A stretch of DNA of 20,800 nucleotides from an uncultured Clostridia bacterium (GCA_934247855.1 CAKQKA010000019.1:1-20800), one strand, 5' to 3'. Counted from the first letter of the stretch, positions 7,102 through 14,394 are shown. Numbers and translations: made by a program. The notes: a model not told the origin generated them from the sequence alone.

Positions 7102-8337
7102 TTAGTAAGTAGTCAGCCTGTTGAAGCTGTCGACCGCATAACGGTCGGTCATACCTGCGATATAATCGAGTATAGCCCGCACGAAAACTTTTTCGTCCGT
7201 TAAATCTTTGTATATCTTTTTATTCTTGTACTTTTCGTACGATTTTTCGCCGTCGGACAAGAAATGTGCTTTCGCGCTGTATTTTTTAAGGTAATCTTTA
7301 AATTCTTTAACTATTACCGGATAAGTACCTATCTTCTTGTTAAACCCGTCTTCCACGTCGCCGCCGTTATAGCAGGAGTAGAGCACGTCGAACAACTCGT
7401 TGATAATGAGCGACGCATACTTTTTGAACGCCTCGAACCGCTCGTTACCGTAAATGTACTTGTAGTTGAACGCCTTGATTTTATTGAGAATTTCGGATGT
7501 TTCGTCGGAAAGGCAAATGCCGTTTTCGGGCGTACTGTAAATACATATATCGCGAATCATATTACTTATTATTCCGCTCGTATTGACCGCCGAACCGTCC
7601 TCAAGCTTAACTATTTTTCTAAGCACTTTCAGATCGTCGAAGTTGAGAAAGCCAAGGCTGATAGCGTCCTCTATATCGCGCCCCACGTAAGCGATTTTAT
7701 CGGAAATTTTTACGACGCACCCCTCGAACGTGACGGGATTATACTGCCCCGGGAGCTTAAAATCGTCAAGATCGATAAGCTCCGAGCGCGGTTTGATACA
7801 ATTTATGTCCTTTTCGCCGCAGTGCGAGATTATTCCGTCGCGCACGGCGTATGTCAGGCTCAAATTGCGCATTACGTTATTGCGGTCGGGTAAAAGTTCT
7901 ATGTTATCCACAAAGTACAGCCCGTTACGCTCATGCCAGAACGTTTCGCCGAGGTATTTGTCGCAAAGACTGTCGATGACCTTTTCTCCGTAATGCCCGA
8001 ACGGCGCATGTCCTAAATCATGCCCCATCGCAATCGCTTTTGTAAGTTCTTCGTTCAAACCAAGGTATTTTGCAATGGTGTAGCAAACCGATTCAACGTG
8101 AAGAACATGCTCCATACGCGTGCAAACGTGGTCGTTTTCTATGTTATAAAACACCTGCGTCTTGTGCTTTAACCTGCGATATGCCGAAGAATGTAATATA
8201 CGCGTGTAATCACGGGCAAACGGCGAACGAATCTCAAATTCGGAAACACTAAGCTCTTTCTCCCGCGCGATCATCTTCTCGTAAAGCGGATGCGACGGAT
8301 TTATCGCTACGTCATAAAACTTTTTCTCTGTGTTCAT
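7102..8337 (-). CDS. dgt: Deoxyguanosinetriphosphate triphosphohydrolase (dGTPase), HD domain
   Basis: 411 residues. Dgt-family enzymes cleave dNTPs, classically dGTP, to the nucleoside and inorganic triphosphate, and so control dNTP pools. The HD-domain metal ligands are visible: H77 in R-M-E-H, H106-D107 in G-H-D-L-G-H, and D213 in S-D-K-I-A-Y. The N-terminal R-S-P-F-A-R-D and Y-R-R-L-K-H-K-T-Q-V-F segments are characteristic of the family. The ATG at 8337 is preceded by GGGAGA at good distance. The C-terminal half (after about 270) is lysine- and tyrosine-rich and ends in the family's A-G-M-T-D-R-Y-A segment. It stands alone on the minus strand with its own promoter. Nucleotide preference cannot be read from sequence. 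Confidence 0.95.
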   Translation of the reverse strand: MNTEKKFYDVAINPSHPLYEKMIAREKELSVSEFEIRSPFARDYTRILHSSAYRRLKHKTQVFYNIENDHVCTRMEHVLHVESVCYTIAKYLGLNEELTKAIAMGHDLGHAPFGHYGEKVIDSLCDKYLGETFWHERNGLYFVDNIELLPDRNNVMRNLSLTYAVRDGIISHCGEKDINCIKPRSELIDLDDFKLPGQYNPVTFEGCVVKISDKIAYVGRDIEDAISLGFLNFDDLKVLRKIVKLEDGSAVNTSGIISNMIRDICIYSTPENGICLSDETSEILNKIKAFNYKYIYGNERFEAFKKYASLIINELFDVLYSCYNGGDVEDGFNKKIGTYPVIVKEFKDYLKKYSAKAHFLSDGEKSYEKYKNKKIYKDLTDEKVFVRAILDYIAGMTDRYAVDSFNRLTTY

Positions 8338-8382
8338 GGCTCTCCCTTTTGCTATGCATATTCAATACTGTTTTCCGCCTAT

Positions 8383-8411
8383 ATTCTATCATATTTTATC
8401 GACAAATACAA
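8383..8411 (-). promoter_or_regulatory. Candidate promoter of the dGTPase gene
   Basis: On the minus strand: -35 TTGTAT (8406-8411), a 17-bp spacer and -10 TAGAAT (8383-8388), with an extended TG just upstream. A second possible pair, TTGACA (8418-8423) and TAAAAT (8393-8398), has a 19-bp spacer and is less likely. Confidence 0.6.
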
Positions 8412-8480
8412 CAGTTTTGTCAAATTTTTATTGCATAACGGCATTTTAGCCGCAAAGCAAGCGGCAACTTCGCACTTTTG

Positions 8481-8510
8481 CTATAAAACAGCCGATTATC
8501 CCGCACTACT
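8481..8510 (+). repeat. Degraded core repeat, copy 4
   Basis: CTATAA is followed by a four-base insertion and then GCCGATTATC, with GCACT further on, as in copies 5 and 6. It is most likely a decayed family member; on its own the match would be weak. Confidence 0.45.
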
Positions 8511-8523
8511 TCGCAATTATATA

Positions 8524-8556
8524 AAAGCCCGTCTATAAGTCGATTATCGGCACTTT
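8524..8556 (+). repeat. Dispersed core repeat, copy 5, with flanks
   Basis: The core at 8533-8549 is an exact CTATAAGTCGATTATCG. The flank AAAG (8524-8527) pairs with CTTT (8553-8556), and CCG (8529-8531) pairs with CGG (8548-8550). Copies 5 and 6 also share flank sequence (AAAGCC before, GCACTTT after). Confidence 0.92.
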
Positions 8557-8599
8557 AAGGCAGTTTTTTGCAATAGAGTCAAATTTAGACCAAATAGCC

Positions 8600-8634
8600 C
8601 AAAGCCTGCCTATAAGTCGATTATCGGCACTTTG
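8600..8634 (+). repeat. Dispersed core repeat, copy 6, with flanks
   Basis: The core at 8610-8626 is exact. CAAAG (8600-8604) pairs with CTTTG (8630-8634) and TGCC (8607-8610) with GGCA (8626-8629), leaving a two-base bulge. It lies just beyond the terminator of tRNA-Thr(CGT), 77 bp from copy 5 and in the same orientation. Confidence 0.92.
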
Positions 8635-8639
8635 ATAAC

Positions 8640-8668
8640 AAAAAAACGTTGCCAAATTGACAACGTTT
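8640..8668 (-). terminator. Rho-independent terminator of tRNA-Thr(CGT)
   Basis: AAACGTTG at 8644-8651 is perfectly complementary to CAACGTTT at 8661-8668. On the minus strand the stem runs into a T-run (complement of 8640-8646). It begins two bases after the tRNA 3' CCA. Confidence 0.92.
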
Positions 8669-8669
8669 C

Positions 8670-8745
8670 TGGAGCTACTGGCCGGATTTGAACCGGCGAC
8701 CTGCTGATTACGAATCAGCTGCTCTACCGACTGAGCCACAGTAGC
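8670..8745 (-). tRNA. tRNA-Thr, anticodon CGT
   Basis: 76 nt including an encoded CCA. The acceptor stem GCTACTG pairs perfectly with CAGTAGC. The D-loop has the A-G-T-C-G-G-T-A-G-A form, the T-loop is GGTTCAAATCC and the anticodon stem CTGAT/ATCAG closes the loop TTCGTAA. Anticodon CGT reads ACG (Thr). It lies 38 bp after the hydrolase gene on the same strand. Confidence 0.97.
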
Positions 8746-8783
8746 ATATAACGAACGGTTTTGCCGTTGCGTTAACTGACTAT

Positions 8784-9614
8784 TTAATTATAGATTTTAA
8801 ACCCGATCGACTTAAGGAAATTCAAAGACAATCCTATCCATTCCCTAACTTCCGAATTAACAACATTCGTTTCTTCCGAGCATACGGACAAGCCGTGCGA
8901 GCCGGAACGGAAGACGTGCAATTCAAAAGGCACTTTCTTTTCGAGATATTTCTGCGCAAGCGTAAGCGAACCGAAACACGGAACGCAATCGTCATCCGCC
9001 GTATGCCATATAAATGCCGGCGAAGAGTTTTCCTCGATGCGATCTTCAAGCGATAAATACTTCATAATCGCTTCATCATTGCCCGACACGTTATTAAACG
9101 AGGGTACATGGCAAAGCAAAGCATCGTTACGGTAAACCGACACAGGATAGGCAAGAATCACGGCATCAGGTCTGATCATCGACGCGTTGCGCAAATCGCC
9201 AACGGCTTTATCATCGAACATAGTCCCGAGACAACCGCATAAATGCCCGCCCGCGGAAAAACCGATCGCGCTTACCTGATCTGTAATAACGTGATACTTT
9301 TCGGCGTTCTCGCGAATAAAAATCATCGCCATTGCAGCCTCGCGCAGTTGCACGGGATAACAGATCGGTGCAATCGAATAAGTCAACACGAACGCATTGA
9401 AACCCGAATGCAGGTACTCCAAAGCGATGGGTTCAGCCTCACGATCCGAAACGAAAGAATATCCGCCACCGGGCAAAACAAGCATTGCAGGGCGTTTTCT
9501 GTTAATATCCATTTCTTTGCTTACGGCGTGGCAATACACGTCAACGTATCCCGCCCCACCGACAGGTTTTTCTATTCCGAAATATTCGTACAGGTCAATC
9601 CTTTCGCAAAGCAT
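8784..9614 (-). CDS. Alpha/beta-hydrolase, acetyl-esterase/lipase type
   Basis: 276 residues with the alpha/beta-hydrolase order of motifs. The oxyanion strand and loop L-V-L-P-G-G-G-Y is at about 45-52, the nucleophile elbow G-F-S-A-G-G at 118-123 (Ser120), the acid in H-T-A-D-D-D-C-V-P (one of D207-D209) and the base His240 in G-S-H-G-L. This is the pattern of small intracellular carboxyl- or acetyl-esterases such as the Aes/BD-FAE and xylan-deacetylase-like enzymes. No signal peptide is seen, so it is probably cytosolic and acts on imported or endogenous esters; the substrate is not determinable. The ATG at 9614 has GGAGG 7 bases upstream. It has its own promoter at 9644-9672, and tRNA-Thr(CGT) follows on the same strand. 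Confidence 0.9.
   Translation of the reverse strand: MLCERIDLYEYFGIEKPVGGAGYVDVYCHAVSKEMDINRKRPAMLVLPGGGYSFVSDREAEPIALEYLHSGFNAFVLTYSIAPICYPVQLREAAMAMIFIRENAEKYHVITDQVSAIGFSAGGHLCGCLGTMFDDKAVGDLRNASMIRPDAVILAYPVSVYRNDALLCHVPSFNNVSGNDEAIMKYLSLEDRIEENSSPAFIWHTADDDCVPCFGSLTLAQKYLEKKVPFELHVFRSGSHGLSVCSEETNVVNSEVREWIGLSLNFLKSIGFKIYN
8787..8815 (-). promoter_or_regulatory. Possible tRNA-Thr(CGT) promoter inside the hydrolase 3' end
   Basis: On the minus strand: a perfect -10 TATAAT (8787-8792) with a poor -35 TTAAGT (8810-8815) at 17-bp spacing, about 40 bases before the tRNA. Cotranscription with the hydrolase is the alternative. Confidence 0.4.
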
Positions 9615-9643
9615 ACGAACGCCTCCATCGACATTGCCTTGCT

Positions 9644-9672
9644 ATAATAACACAATCCGTATATCTTTGCAA
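9644..9672 (-). promoter_or_regulatory. Promoter of the alpha/beta-hydrolase gene
   Basis: On the minus strand: -35 TTGCAA (9667-9672), a 17-bp spacer and -10 TATTAT (9644-9649). The start codon is about 30 bases downstream. Confidence 0.7.
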
Positions 9673-9710
9673 GTTTTTTATCGCCTTTTGCTTTATTTTT
9701 TATTATTTTT

Positions 9711-9739
9711 TTGTTACAATACGATTGTATTTACATTAT
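9711..9739 (+). promoter_or_regulatory. Weak candidate promoter of the DUF6062 gene
   Basis: -35 TTGTTA (9711-9716), a 17-bp spacer and -10 CATTAT (9734-9739). It would leave a leader of about 150 bases (9746-9894) in which I see no recognised regulatory fold. Confidence 0.35.
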
Positions 9740-9894
9740 AAATTGCGCTATGCTCGGTATTTTTGCGGCACGCCGACGGACCGCCCGGCATTCGGCTCGT
9801 TCGATTGCCTTTTGGCGCGCCTGCACTTAACTCAAAACGAGCAGTAAATCGCAAAACAACCGTAAATATGCGATCATAATAATTCGAGGTTTTT

Positions 9895-10566
9895 ATGAAA
9901 TACCATATAAATACAGGTCTGATACACGAAAAATTCGGTAAAAAAGAATTTTGCCCGCTGTGCGAAATAGAAAGAATAGTTGAAAGCGGCATTTGCAAAG
10001 AACTTCTCGGCGACGGCTGCATGGACGACGACATGCGCAATTCGGTAAACGAAAAAGGTTTTTGCCCCGAACATTTTGAAATGTTGTACTCTATGCCCTC
10101 TAAACTGGGGCTTTCGCTGCAAATTCAGACGCGTATTCGCTTTATTGCGGGCAAACTGACCGTACCCACAAGCGCGATTGCAGCAAAACGCGCGGCAAAA
10201 ATTTTGCTTAGCGAAAGCAAAAAATGCATTGTTTGCGACTTTACCGATGCCGAAATGATAAAATACTACAAGACCATTGCGCAAATGTTCGATAACGAAG
10301 AGCAGTTCCGCAAAATTCTTGCCGAAAGCGACGGATTTTGCATTAAGCACTTCTCCAAACTGTTAGACTATTGCGAATATGCAAAAAAAAGCACAAAAAA
10401 ATATTTGAAAACAATTTGCGACGTGCAGCAAAAACGCTTTTCGACCGATCTGAATTTACTGCAAAAATTCAACGCCCGCCACGATTACAGAAACATCGGC
10501 AAGCCGCTCGGCGAGGCTGAAAATGCCCTGCCCAACATCAAAAAAGACCTCTACGGCAAAAAATGA
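9895..10566 (+). CDS. DUF6062-type protein with two CxxC...CxxH metal-site-like pairs
   Basis: 223 residues of a Clostridia family I recognise as DUF6062-like; the function is unknown. The sequence has two similar halves. C20-x2-C23 (C-P-L-C) is followed by C57-P-E-H60-F, and C111-x2-C114 (C-I-V-C) by C149-I-K-H152-F. Each CxxC plus CxxH set could bind one zinc. The remainder is helical and charged, ending in a lysine-rich tail. No membrane segment or signal is present, so a cytosolic location is expected. GAGG lies 5 bases before the ATG. It stands between the divergent hydrolase gene and tRNA-Thr(GGT). The family call is moderately firm; the zinc binding is inference from residue spacing. 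Confidence 0.8.
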   Translation: MKYHINTGLIHEKFGKKEFCPLCEIERIVESGICKELLGDGCMDDDMRNSVNEKGFCPEHFEMLYSMPSKLGLSLQIQTRIRFIAGKLTVPTSAIAAKRAAKILLSESKKCIVCDFTDAEMIKYYKTIAQMFDNEEQFRKILAESDGFCIKHFSKLLDYCEYAKKSTKKYLKTICDVQQKRFSTDLNLLQKFNARHDYRNIGKPLGEAENALPNIKKDLYGKK

Positions 10567-10595
10567 AACAAAAATCGAAAACTTAGTTTTTTTTC

Positions 10596-10624
10596 TTGAC
10601 ATTCGTTTAAAGATATTATATTAT
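10596..10624 (+). promoter_or_regulatory. Promoter of tRNA-Thr(GGT)
   Basis: A consensus -35 TTGACA (10596-10601), a 17-bp spacer and -10 TATTAT (10619-10624), about 30 bases before the mature tRNA 5' end. Confidence 0.9.
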
Positions 10625-10654
10625 GTAAAGGCTGTAAAGGTAAGTCTTTGCACT

Positions 10655-10730
<76 letters not shown>

Positions 10731-10762
10731 AAACACCCGCATTCGTTTGCGGGTGTTTTTTT
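10731..10762 (+). terminator. Rho-independent terminator of tRNA-Thr(GGT)
   Basis: AAACACCCGC at 10731-10740 pairs perfectly with GCGGGTGTTT at 10749-10758, followed by T-rich sequence to 10762. A second, shorter CCCGC/GCGGG hairpin (10776-10780 / 10788-10792) repeats part of it about 40 bp downstream. Confidence 0.93.
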
Positions 10763-10992
10763 GTTCTGATCGCCGCCCGCCACGTTTGCGGGTGCTCTCA
10801 GCGTATTTTAGTCGCCCTGCACCGCGCTTTGCGTACTTAGTATCCTTGCCCCCACTCTTTGCGTTTCGCTTATTTCTATCTTCGTCTGTTTTTAAAAGCA
10901 GTCGGCATTTTTGCCGCACAAGCGCAACAATATTTATTTAAATCAATTACTTTACATCCCGAACCTACACAAACAAACCTGTCCGTTCGACG
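10763..10992. other. Gene-free stretch after tRNA-Thr(GGT)
   Basis: About 230 bp without a plausible gene. It contains the 12-bp direct repeat CGTTTGCGGGTG (10744-10755, 10783-10794). Further on it has several loosely repeated CTTTGCG words (around 10827 and 10857) and an AT-rich piece at 10929-10955. It looks like decayed sequence between the tRNA and the folded element; no promoter with good -35 and -10 boxes is evident. Confidence 0.5.
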
Positions 10993-11270
10993 ATGCCAGA
11001 CAAGAATAAAACGAACCTCGGTCTTGCGACCGTGTTTTTGCTAATACATCGTTGCGTTCGATGTTTACCGTCTAGTATTAACGCGCTCACGCGCCTTGTC
11101 TTACCTAAAAACATGGACGCAAGACTTGCAGGCAACCAAAACGCTGCTATTTTCGATGATTTTTGACAAAGTCGAACGCCGACGTACTAGACGTACTTCA
11201 AGCGAGAATTTGGCAAAAAGGGCGTAAATATCAGCGTTTTGGCGGGGTTCGTATTACTCTTGTCTGGCAT
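10993..11270 (+). other. Compact three-way inverted-repeat element (structured RNA or MITE-like)
   Basis: Outer arms of 28 bases (10993-11020 and 11243-11270) match as inverted repeats at 25 of 28 positions. Directly inside, 11021-11040 pairs with 11106-11125 (17 of 20 identical as inverted repeat, two of the rest G-T). After a 10-base linker, 11136-11155 pairs with 11223-11242 (18 of 20), which abuts the outer arm with no gap. The two inner arms hold further small hairpins (CATCG/CGATG, TAATAC/GTATTA, GCGC/GCGC, GTCG/CGAC). CGTCTAGTA (11069-11077) and TACTAGACG (11185-11193) are perfectly complementary. No reading frame is plausible inside. No hallmark of RNase P RNA, tmRNA, 6S or SRP RNA was found. 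ACG flanks both ends, a very weak target-duplication hint. The strand is given as plus because four of the five wobble-type deviations are G-U only on that strand. Confidence 0.75.
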
Positions 11271-11292
11271 ACGTTATTAAAATTTTCCGACT

Positions 11293-12315
11293 TCACAAAA
11301 TCAGCATTGCGTCGCCGAAGGAGAAAAACCTGTATTTTTCGGCAACGGCGAGATTGTATAGTTCGAGAGTTTTTTCGCGACCGGCAAAAGCCGAGATGAG
11401 CATAATCAGCGTGCTTTCGGGTAGGTGAAAATTGGTGACGACGGCATCCACGCACTTGAATTTATACGGCGGATAGATGAAAATGCCCGTATTGCCGGAA
11501 CACGCGCGGACGAAACCGTTTTCGTCGGCGACGGTTTCAAGCGTTCTTATGCTCGTTGTGCCGATGGCGATAACCCTCCGTCCTTCGCGTTTCGCGCTGT
11601 TGATTTGCTCGGCGGCTTTTTCGTCTACGTTGTAATATTCAACGTGCATCTCGTGGTCGAGAATGTTCTCGCACTTAACCGGTCTGAACGTGCCCAAACC
11701 GACGTTAAGCTGAACGCGGGCAAAAGTCACGCCCATGTCCTCGATCTTTTTCATCAGTTCGGGCGTAAAGTGCAAACCTGCGGTCGGCGCGGCTGCCGAA
11801 CCTTCTTTTTTGCAATAAACCGTCTGATAGCGGTCTTTATCTTTAAGTTTTTCGTGTATGTACGGCGGCAGCGGCATTTCGCCCACGCGGGAAAGTATAT
11901 CCTCGAATACTCCGTCGAACGAAAACTCGATAATGCGCTCGCCCGTCGGCGTGCGAGACTTGACCGTTAAGGAAAGTTCTTCGTTGACAGTCAGTTTAAC
12001 GCCCTCGCGCGCTTTTTTACCGGGTTTTACAAGACATTCCCAATCGGTAAGATCAAGCCTTTTAAGCAAAAGAATTTCCACCTTGCCGCCGTGTTCCGTA
12101 TAAGCGTATAAACGCGCGGGGTAAACCTTGGTATCGTTAATCACAAGCAAATCGCCCTTTTTCAGATACTTAGTCAGATCGTAAAAATGCTCGTGATTTA
12201 CGGTATCGGTTTTTCTGTCGTAAACAAGCAGCCTCGAAGAATCGCGCGGGTAAACGGGCGTCTGCGCAATCAACTCTTCGGGCAAATCGTAATAAAAATC
12301 TTTAGTCTTTAACAT
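11293..12315 (-). CDS. queA: S-adenosylmethionine:tRNA ribosyltransferase-isomerase
   Basis: 340 residues, full length for QueA. QueA transfers and isomerises the ribose of S-adenosylmethionine onto preQ1 at position 34 of GUN-anticodon tRNAs, giving epoxyqueuosine. Signature segments are present: D-F-x-Y-D-L-P-E-E-L-I-A-Q at the N-terminus, R-D-S-S-R-L, V-I-N-D-T-K-V, P-L-P-P-Y-I, A-A-P-T-A-G-L-H-F-T, and F-H-L-P-E-S-T-L near the C-terminus. I chose the ATG at 12315 rather than the in-frame start at 12339, because it matches the family N-terminus and has AAGG six bases ahead. It is the last gene of the ruv cluster, as in Bacillus, but tgt does not follow. A dispersed repeat copy separates it from ruvB, and the folded element lies 22 bp beyond its stop. 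Confidence 0.97.
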   Translation of the reverse strand: MLKTKDFYYDLPEELIAQTPVYPRDSSRLLVYDRKTDTVNHEHFYDLTKYLKKGDLLVINDTKVYPARLYAYTEHGGKVEILLLKRLDLTDWECLVKPGKKAREGVKLTVNEELSLTVKSRTPTGERIIEFSFDGVFEDILSRVGEMPLPPYIHEKLKDKDRYQTVYCKKEGSAAAPTAGLHFTPELMKKIEDMGVTFARVQLNVGLGTFRPVKCENILDHEMHVEYYNVDEKAAEQINSAKREGRRVIAIGTTSIRTLETVADENGFVRACSGNTGIFIYPPYKFKCVDAVVTNFHLPESTLIMLISAFAGREKTLELYNLAVAEKYRFFSFGDAMLIL

Positions 12316-12380
12316 TTTAAACCTTATTTTGCGCGTCATATCCGGCGCAAATCAATATAACAAATTCAATAAAAGTCCAT

Positions 12381-12397
12381 CTATAAGCCGATTATCG
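12381..12397 (+). repeat. Dispersed core repeat, copy 7 (ruvB-queA junction)
   Basis: CTATAAGCCGATTATCG: one change from the core (T to C), with a matching change on the right so that AGCCGAT (12386-12392) and ATCGGCT (12394-12400) form a perfect palindrome around a central T. Confidence 0.88.
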
Positions 12398-12503
12398 GCT
12401 ATTTGCGGCAATACGCAAACGCTTAAGCACTCTTTGCGGGCAGCATAACATAAAACATATAAACGGCGTTTTGTTCATCAAAAACAATAAGTCAAAATCC
12501 CGA

Positions 12504-13592
12504 TTATTTATCGCCGCCGATAAAATCGTCGTCGAAAAGCGAAAGTTGTTTTTTAGCTTTGGCGGGAATTTTTATGCCTAAATGCTCGTACGCTTTGGAC
12601 ATGCACATTCTGCCGCGCGGCGTTCTTGATAAAAACCCTAGTCGTAACAAATACGGTTCATAAACGTCCTCGATAGTGTTTTTATCTTCGTTGATCGCCG
12701 CGGCAAGGGTTTCAAGTCCGACGGGACCGCCGCCGAACTTTTCGATCATGGTGGTGAGCAAGCGGATATCAACGTTATCTAAACCCAGCGGATCGATGTC
12801 CATTCTTTCAAGCGCAAGTTTCGTATCGGCATATGTAATGGTATCGTGCCCCAAAACCACCGAATAATCGCGCACGCGCTTTAAAAGCCGGTTCGCGATT
12901 CTCGGCGTGCCGCGGCTGCGCGAAGCAAGCTCGACTGCGCCGTCTTTATCGATAGCGATATTCAAGACCTCGGCAGAGCGAGTGATTATTTGCGACAATT
13001 CTTCAACCGAATACATCTCCAAGCGACAAAGCACGCCGAAACGGTCGCGCAGCGGCGACGAAAGCATGCCCGCCTTGGTCGTTGCGCCGATGAGCGTAAA
13101 CCGCTTAAGCGGAATTTGTACCGTACGCGCCGACGGACCTTTGCCGATGATAATGTCAAGCGAATAGTCCTCCATAGCGGGATACAAAATCTCTTCGACG
13201 TTATGATTAAGCCTGTGAATCTCGTCGATAAACAGCACGTCGCCCTCGTTAAGATTTGTTAAAATTGCGGCAAGATCGCCCGATTTTTCAATGGCGGGAC
13301 CGCTCGTAACCCTTATGGAAACGCCCATTTCGTTTGCGATAATATGCGCAAGCGTGGTTTTACCTAAACCGGGAGGACCGTAAAGCAAAACATGGTCAAG
13401 CGATTCGCCTCTCATTTTCGCCGCCTGCATATAAACGGCAAGATTGTTTTTAACCTTGTCCTGCCCGATATATCCGTCCATGGATTTCGGGCGCAGTATG
13501 TTTTCTATCTCGTCGAACTCGGTGCGGGTACTGACAATTAAACTGTCTTCCTCGCTGTATTCGTCGTCTTTCAAAAAATCGTCGTTTAACAT
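12504..13592 (-). CDS. ruvB: Holliday junction branch-migration ATPase RuvB
   Basis: 362 residues. RuvB forms hexameric AAA+ motors that, with RuvA, drive branch migration of Holliday junctions. Walker A G-P-P-G-L-G-K-T is at 72-79, Walker B with D-E-I-H at 123-126, sensor I in I-G-A-T-T at about 173-177 and the L-R-D-R-F-G arginine-finger segment just after. The winged-helix domain holds the typical G-G-P-V-G-L-E-T-L-A and E-P-Y-L-L-R-x-G-F motifs. The N-terminus has an acidic lead of about 30 residues, slightly longer than average. GGTGA lies shortly before the ATG. It is downstream of ruvA by 122 bp, a gap that contains a dispersed repeat copy. Confidence 0.98.
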   Translation of the reverse strand: MLNDDFLKDDEYSEEDSLIVSTRTEFDEIENILRPKSMDGYIGQDKVKNNLAVYMQAAKMRGESLDHVLLYGPPGLGKTTLAHIIANEMGVSIRVTSGPAIEKSGDLAAILTNLNEGDVLFIDEIHRLNHNVEEILYPAMEDYSLDIIIGKGPSARTVQIPLKRFTLIGATTKAGMLSSPLRDRFGVLCRLEMYSVEELSQIITRSAEVLNIAIDKDGAVELASRSRGTPRIANRLLKRVRDYSVVLGHDTITYADTKLALERMDIDPLGLDNVDIRLLTTMIEKFGGGPVGLETLAAAINEDKNTIEDVYEPYLLRLGFLSRTPRGRMCMSKAYEHLGIKIPAKAKKQLSLFDDDFIGGDK

Positions 13593-13621
13593 TCAATCAC
13601 CAAAAAAATAAAGTAAAAGTC

Positions 13622-13647
13622 AACCAATAGGTCGATTATCAATGGTT
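13622..13647 (+). repeat. Dispersed core repeat, copy 8 (ruvA-ruvB junction)
   Basis: The core at 13625-13641 reads CAATAGGTCGATTATCA, with the second and last bases changed. AACCA (13622-13626) pairs with TGGTT (13643-13647). These arms are unlike those of other copies but still complementary. Confidence 0.8.
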
Positions 13648-13714
13648 ATACGATGTAGGCGTAAGTTTTTATCCCACCGTTTTAAACGCAGTAAAAACAA
13701 CCGCCTGACAAAAA

Positions 13715-14305
13715 TCAGCCAAGCGATCTGAGCGCGGCGGCGATAATTTCTTCCACCGTAGAAGCTCCCGCAGCAAGTGCGGCGTTGACCGCTTTTACCG
13801 AAGTAACGCGATTGTAACCAAGACTCATGAGTGCGGTAACCGCGTTTTCTGCATCGCTCCCCGATGCGGCAGGCGCAACGCCCGCAGGCAACGGGTCGGT
13901 ATCCTCGGCGGAAACCTTCTCGCGAAGTTCGACTATAATGCGCTCGGCAGTCTTTTTGCCAAGCCCTTTAACCCTCGAAAGCGATTTTACGTCCGATGTG
14001 GCAATGGCAAGCGCAAGATCTTTAAGGTTCATGCTTCCAAGCACGGTAACGCCCATCTTCGCGCCTACGCCCGAAACGGAAATGAGTTTCAAAAACATCT
14101 TCTTTTCTTCGATCGTGTCAAACCCGAACAGAGCAATTCCGTCCTCTTTTACCTGCGTATAGGTATAAATTCCGCCCTCGCGCTTTTCCATCATACGGCA
14201 AAACGCCGCGGACGAACAAGTAATCTCGTATCCTATTCCGCCGTTCTCCACAAGAAGAAGATTACCGTCGTTATACATAACTTTTCCGTAAACGTATCCT
14301 ATCAT
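13715..14305 (-). CDS. ruvA: Holliday junction branch-migration protein RuvA
   Basis: 196 residues, normal for RuvA, which binds the four-way junction as a tetramer and loads RuvB. The N-terminal OB-fold begins M-I-G-Y-V-Y-G. The two helix-hairpin-helix motifs are visible as S-V-S-G-V-G-A-K-M-G (near 75-84) and V-K-G-L-G-K-K-T-A-E-R-I (near 109-120). The C-terminal domain III, which contacts RuvB, carries A-L-M-S-L-G-Y near 158-164. A flexible, alanine- and proline-rich linker joins domains II and III. GGTGA precedes the ATG by three bases, a site nearly identical to that of ruvB. Confidence 0.98.
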   Translation of the reverse strand: MIGYVYGKVMYNDGNLLLVENGGIGYEITCSSAAFCRMMEKREGGIYTYTQVKEDGIALFGFDTIEEKKMFLKLISVSGVGAKMGVTVLGSMNLKDLALAIATSDVKSLSRVKGLGKKTAERIIVELREKVSAEDTDPLPAGVAPAASGSDAENAVTALMSLGYNRVTSVKAVNAALAAGASTVEEIIAAALRSLG

Positions 14306-14394
14306 AATTCACCAAAAATTTCAAAATTTATTGCAAGCATTATTAAGTGCAAATATGTGCAAATTACAACTTGTTTTTAATTGATTTCAATGCC

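Noticed and set aside
8481..8634. Clustered repeat copies considered as a CRISPR array
   Set aside because: Only three units, irregular spacing, one degraded, no cas genes, and the same core is scattered across the whole window.
8533..8739. Minus-strand reading frame starting M-A-Q-S-V-E-Q
   Set aside because: It is the translation of tRNA-Thr(CGT) and its flank. The same false start appears over tRNA-Thr(GGT) in the plus-strand frame 10523-10840.
10993..11270. RNase P RNA, tmRNA, 6S RNA, SRP RNA or a retron RNA
   Set aside because: No GAGGAAAGTCC-like or other signature of these RNAs on either strand, the shape differs, and no reverse transcriptase gene is nearby.
10993..11270. Insertion sequence with 28-bp terminal inverted repeats
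   Set aside because: No transposase frame inside; only a three-base ACG flanks both ends. A non-autonomous MITE remains possible and is kept as an alternative in the findings.
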